From contig JAFXHX010000008.1 in assembly GCA_017536205.1 (NCBI GenBank), positions 159,718 to 223,717 on the forward strand: DNA of 64,000 nt, written 5' to 3'. The translations under genes were made by a program, and so were the position numbers. Positions 61,759 through 64,000 of the stretch are shown here, piece by piece. The notes under the pieces were generated by a model. The model was not told the origin of the DNA. It worked only from the letters and a program-made list of their open reading frames with translations, and made no database searches. This stretch comes from Clostridia bacterium. GTDB taxonomy: Bacteria; Bacillota; Clostridia; Christensenellales; Borkfalkiaceae. How positions within the stretch are numbered: the first letter of the stretch is position 1; the number at the start of each line of letters is the position of its first letter.

Positions 61759-61787
61759 AATATAACACTAAAAAATAGCCTTTGCAA
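61759..61787 (-). promoter_or_regulatory. Promoter of the SGNH-EamA-GH36 operon
   Basis: TTGCAA (61782-61787), 17-base spacer, TATATT (61759-61764) on the minus strand. Confidence 0.75.
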
Positions 61788-61789
61788 GC

Positions 61790-61816
61790 AAAAAACGCCT
61801 TAAAGGCGTTTTTTAT
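61790..61816 (-). terminator. Terminator of the two membrane-protein genes
   Basis: AAACGCCTT / AAGGCGTTT hairpin with a TTTT tail on the minus strand, before the downstream promoter. Confidence 0.75.
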
Positions 61817-62323
61817 TTATGCTAAAGTTGATAATTTAAGCAATAATAATATAATGAATAAAATAAATACTGCAATTTTTAATATTTTTAGCGACTTTAT
61901 GCGCTTTTTAATTTCGGCATCTAAATAGTAAGCGTTAACTTCTTCTAAAACGGCAACGTTTCCAGAAAGTTCTATTGCCCTATTTCCTTCTTTAACGTAA
62001 TTAGTTTTAAGGTTAATACGGGGGTTTTCTTGCGTTAAATCTAGCGTTGCTAGATAATCTATCATAACGGCGCTTTTAAACTTAACGGGGTCGAAAAGAC
62101 CAAATATGCTAATTATATAAAACAGCATTGAAAATAGCCACCATAACGGGCTAGCAAGTTCAGTAAAAGTATAAACGGTAAGTTTAACGCTTTCTTTGTC
62201 GGTTTTAACAGAGCCTTCGCATACGCCGTTTTTAACCTTTGAAAATACAACGGGCTTATCGTCAACGTAAACCATTTTTCTAACGTGTTTAGCGTTTATT
62301 TGCTTGATTACTAATTCTTTCAT
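61817..62323 (-). CDS. Uncharacterised membrane protein, 168 residues
   Basis: Not recognised. An N-terminal basic region, a hydrophobic segment at about 60-78 (LWWLFSMLFYIISIFGLF), a soluble middle (residues 85-140) and a C-terminal hydrophobic segment at about 148-166 (ILKIAVFILFIILLLL). It overlaps the upstream 145-residue membrane protein gene by four bases (ATGA), so the two are probably translated together and may form a complex. Confidence 0.7.
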   Translation of the reverse strand: MKELVIKQINAKHVRKMVYVDDKPVVFSKVKNGVCEGSVKTDKESVKLTVYTFTELASPLWWLFSMLFYIISIFGLFDPVKFKSAVMIDYLATLDLTQENPRINLKTNYVKEGNRAIELSGNVAVLEEVNAYYLDAEIKKRIKSLKILKIAVFILFIILLLLKLSTLA

Positions 62324-62757
62324 ACGGCACCCCCTATTATGCCGATTAAAACAACTAAAACCACTGCAAATATACTAAAAGAATAAACTAGCCTACCCGT
62401 GTGGCGTTCTTTTTTATCAACTAAAAGTAAAATCGTTGAAACAACTAAAGTTATTGCCGTTAACGCTAAAAATAACGGCGATGCTTTTTCAATAACGGGG
62501 GTTAAGGCGTTAATTATGTCTGTACCCTTTGTAAAAAGCGAAAAATAGTTAGGAAAAACTATAAAAACCGTGCCTATCGTTAAGGGTATAATTGCAATTA
62601 TTATAAGGTAATAAAGCACAGGAATAAACACCACGAAAAAGGTTGCAATAGTTAAAATTAGAAACAGTATTGAAAGGTTTGAAAGTATTAAGCCTAAATG
62701 CGTTAAATACGAAGGTGCCATATCGGCAAGATAAGGCCTGTATTTTTTGTTTTTCAT
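62320..62757 (-). CDS. Uncharacterised four-helix membrane protein, 145 residues
   Basis: Not recognised. Hydrophobic segments at about 15-40, 42-66, 90-110 and 122-143 with short loops, in the range of small four-helix membrane proteins. The ATG follows TAGGAGG. It starts an operon with the 168-residue protein, from a TTGAAA-N17-TATAAT promoter just upstream. Confidence 0.75.
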   Translation of the reverse strand: MKNKKYRPYLADMAPSYLTHLGLILSNLSILFLILTIATFFVVFIPVLYYLIIIAIIPLTIGTVFIVFPNYFSLFTKGTDIINALTPVIEKASPLFLALTAITLVVSTILLLVDKKERHTGRLVYSFSIFAVVLVVLIGIIGGAV

Positions 62758-62777
62758 AGTTGCCTCCTAAAATAATT

Positions 62778-62806
62778 ATACTATGCTTTTTTGCATTTTT
62801 CAATAC
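62778..62806 (-). promoter_or_regulatory. Promoter of the membrane-protein pair
   Basis: TTGAAA, 17-base spacer and TATAAT on the minus strand, close to the TAGGAGG site of the first gene. Confidence 0.75.
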
Positions 62807-62815
62807 AAAAATAAA

Positions 62816-62843
62816 AAAACGAACGGGATTTCCGTTCGTTTTA
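62816..62843 (-). terminator. hpt terminator
   Basis: AACGAACGG (62818-62826) / CCGTTCGTT (62832-62840) stem with a T-run on the minus strand. Confidence 0.85.
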
Positions 62844-62844
62844 T

Positions 62845-63402
62845 TTATTTAGAACTGTCGTATTCGGCTATGTAAGGAAGGTTTCTGTAATACTCATCAC
62901 AGTCAAGGCCGTAACCTATAACGAAAAAGTCGGGAATAGTAAATAAAACTTTATCTGCATTAAAGTCAACAATGCGCCTATCAGGCTTGTCTAAAAGCGC
63001 AACGACTTTAAGCGATAAGGGGTTTCTTTCCTTTAAAAGTGCGCAAACGTCTTTAAGAGTTCTGCCGGTATCAACTATATCTTCAACGACTATAACGTGA
63101 TAGTTAGATAAATCGCGGTCAACGTCCATTAAAACGGTAACTTTTCCTGAAGATTCGGTGCCTTGATAATAACTTTTAACACGCATAAAAGCAATTTCAG
63201 AAGGAACGGTAATTGCCCTTGATAAATCAGAAAGGAAAACGTAAGCGCCGTTTAAAATGCTAATTAGTAAAATAGGTCTACCATCGTAACTAGCGTCAAT
63301 TTCTTCGCCCGCTTTTTTAATTGCTTGTTTAATTTCTTCTTCTGTTATAATTACTCTTTTAATTTTTTCGTTGTACTTTTGAATTGCAAGTTCTTTATTC
63401 AC
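62845..63402 (-). CDS. hpt: Hypoxanthine-guanine phosphoribosyltransferase
   Basis: 185 residues. Purine salvage enzyme; PRPP-binding motif VIVVEDIVDTGRTLKD, and LLISILNGAYVFLSDL, and the purine-loop VALLDKPDRR. The start is a GTG at 63402 with AAAGGAC upstream. In many Bacillota hpt lies next to tilS and ftsH; here those neighbours are not seen. It has its own promoter at 63433-63461. Confidence 0.95.
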   Translation of the reverse strand: MNKELAIQKYNEKIKRVIITEEEIKQAIKKAGEEIDASYDGRPILLISILNGAYVFLSDLSRAITVPSEIAFMRVKSYYQGTESSGKVTVLMDVDRDLSNYHVIVVEDIVDTGRTLKDVCALLKERNPLSLKVVALLDKPDRRIVDFNADKVLFTIPDFFVIGYGLDCDEYYRNLPYIAEYDSSK

Positions 63403-63432
63403 TTAATTTTCGTCCTTTAAAAAGTTTTTTAT

Positions 63433-63461
63433 ATTATAACACACCTACGTTTACTTTTCAA
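63433..63461 (-). promoter_or_regulatory. hpt promoter
   Basis: TTGAAA (63456-63461), 17-base spacer, TATAAT (63433-63438) on the minus strand. Confidence 0.85.
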
Positions 63462-63578
63462 CAATTTTCGATAATAATTTACTATTAAATAACAGAAGCA
63501 TATATAAAAGACTCGCTACCGCTTGAATTATAGTTGCTTTGCAACATTATAATCAAATTATTGCAAATTTGATATAAA

Positions 63579-63607
63579 AAATGCAAGGTTTTCCTTGCAT
63601 TTTTTGG
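63579..63607. terminator. Terminator-like hairpin left of the GC-rich segment
   Basis: AAAATGCAAGG / CCTTGCATTTT stem with A- and T-runs on both sides, so it can act in both directions. Confidence 0.75.
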
Positions 63608-63704
63608 TGGGCAGAGGTGGATACAACCGAAACTCCGTAAACGGAGACCTCTCGGTTGACGCAAGCGCCGATTCCACCTTCGGTGGTTCAAATCCGTACA
63701 AAAC
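63608..63704. other. GC-rich structured segment of unknown nature between two terminators
   Basis: About 97 bases, clearly richer in G+C than the surroundings. It can fold: GGTGGAT with ATTCCACC as outer stem, CAACCGA / TCGGTTG with inner CTCCG / CGGAG, a small CGC/GCG and CCACC / GGTGG. The plus strand ends with GGTTCAAATCC, like a tRNA T-arm, and the minus strand ends TGCCCACCA, like a tRNA tail, but neither strand forms a complete cloverleaf. ORFs across it are probably spurious. It may be a degenerate tRNA, an RNA gene or a repeated element. Confidence 0.45.
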
Positions 63705-63740
63705 AAAAAAGCGATAAACCAAAAGACTATCGCTTTTTTG
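63705..63740. terminator. Terminator-like hairpin right of the GC-rich segment
   Basis: AAAAGCGATA / TATCGCTTTT stem with a T-run on the plus strand and A/T runs on the other side. Confidence 0.75.
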
Positions 63741-63792
63741 TGTGAATAATCCATAATTTTGATACCGTTTCAAAATGGGTACACATTTTTGA

Positions 63793-63835
63793 ACTATGGG
63801 TGCATCTTCCTACAAGGGTTTGCACCCATTTTAGT
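63793..63835 (-). terminator. Possible terminator after the SGNH hydrolase
   Basis: Inverted repeat ATGGGTGCA / TGCACCCAT with flanking A/T runs, downstream of the partial SGNH gene. Confidence 0.4.
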
Positions 63836-63869
63836 TCGATAAATTGGTTTGTAATGCTGTTAAGCGCAG

Positions 63870-64000
63870 TTATCTACCTAATAGTTGTTCGAGTGCGGGA
63901 GTTATCGTATTTGTAAGCACCTCGTATCCTGCGGATGTTAAGTGACCGCCATCGGTCGTATATTCTGCATATATTTCACCTGTTTCAAGATTCAAAAGTG
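63870..64000 (-). CDS. SGNH/GDSL hydrolase, C-terminal fragment (cut by window edge)
   Basis: The frame enters at the right edge and reads LLNLETGEIYAEYTTDGGHL followed by TSAGYEVLTNTITPALEQLL and a stop at 63870. DGGHLTSAGYE contains the Asp-x-x-His catalytic pair (block V) of SGNH hydrolases. The start and most of the protein lie outside the window. It is a different enzyme from the 60725-61741 SGNH protein, with which it shares only the family motif. Confidence 0.7.
   Translation of the reverse strand, partial: LLNLETGEIYAEYTTDGGHLTSAGYEVLTNTITPALEQLLGR

Noticed and set aside
63485..63773. Two overlapping minus-strand ORFs across the GC-rich segment
   Set aside because: They run through two terminator hairpins and a structured element, have no ribosome binding site and no family motif.
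1..64000. CRISPR array, prophage or transposase
   Set aside because: No repeat-spacer array, no integrase, capsid or transposase motif was seen on either strand; repeats noted are terminators or operators.

Overview
The window is a gene-dense, AT-rich stretch of a Gram-positive chromosome. It looks like a Clostridia-type member of the Bacillota, probably an uncultured gut-type lineage. The reasons are strong AAGGAGG-type ribosome binding sites, TTGACA-N17-TATAAT promoters, short U-tailed terminators, a division/cell-wall (dcw) cluster in Gram-positive order, sporulation-linked genes (spoVG, a 23-residue spoVM, a PdaB-like deacetylase), the clostridial SCIFF peptide with its radical SAM maturase, and a MurE carrying the DNPR motif of the meso-diaminopimelate enzymes. 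Almost all genes lie on the minus strand. No rRNA gene, convincing tRNA gene, CRISPR array, transposase or prophage was seen.

Layout. 1-2300: end of a DUF1385 gene, rpmE, and a divergent dehydrogenase-like gene that has lost its zinc ligands. 2300-18060: murC, spoVG, then the dcw operon read leftwards from an MraZ-operator promoter (mraZ, rsmH, ftsL-like, ftsI/pbpB, murE, mraY, murD, ftsW, murA, divIB) and ftsA-like plus ftsZ from an internal promoter; murI lies just upstream of mraZ. murG and murB are missing from the cluster. 18248-26982: rpsT, then yifB-dprA-topA-hslV-hslU-hisS-trxA. 27213-28670: ung and nagB on the plus strand. 28700-32530: a module of a large surface lipoprotein and a membrane-bound XRE regulator with repeated operators, plus a structured non-coding RNA locus, bracketed by two identical 36-bp terminator copies. 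32528-35465: SCIFF operon (peptide, attenuator hairpin, maturase, PLP decarboxylase). 35552-44763: ynbB, spoVM, rpe, rlmN, rsmB, fmt, def, priA, rpoZ, yicC, a condensed form of the classical Bacillota cluster. 44826-56444: ligA, pcrA, a HPr-kinase-like/PqqD/S26-peptidase trio, a two-OB-fold ssb, a PdaB-like deacetylase, cdaA with a 38-residue membrane microprotein, holA, comEC and a metallo-hydrolase. 56500-56736: a probable 6S RNA. 56736-61741: frameshifted serine dehydratase, GH36 alpha-galactosidase, EamA transporter, SGNH hydrolase. 61817-64000: two small membrane proteins, hpt, a GC-rich structured segment and the end of a second SGNH hydrolase.

How it works together. The left half makes and divides the wall: MurI, MurA, MurC, MurD and MurE build the UDP-precursor, MraY makes lipid I, FtsW/FtsI polymerise septal wall, and FtsZ with a divergent FtsA organises it. 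MraZ probably controls its own operon through four AAAGTGG-like boxes. The middle carries genome maintenance and protein quality control (TopA, DprA, HslUV, Ung, PriA, LigA, PcrA, HolA, Ssb) and translation and protein maturation (HisS, Fmt, Def, RlmN, RsmB). CdaA supplies c-di-AMP. The right end holds scavenging functions (galactoside hydrolysis, serine deamination, purine salvage).

The items most worth following up are the two-strand structured RNA locus at 32.3-32.5 kb, the SCIFF operon with an extra cysteine and a coupled decarboxylase, a recurring leaderless promoter geometry (ATG six bases after the -10 box at three genes), the microprotein behind cdaA, the HPr-kinase-like/PqqD/S26 trio, the degenerate FtsA, and the single-base frameshift in the serine dehydratase.
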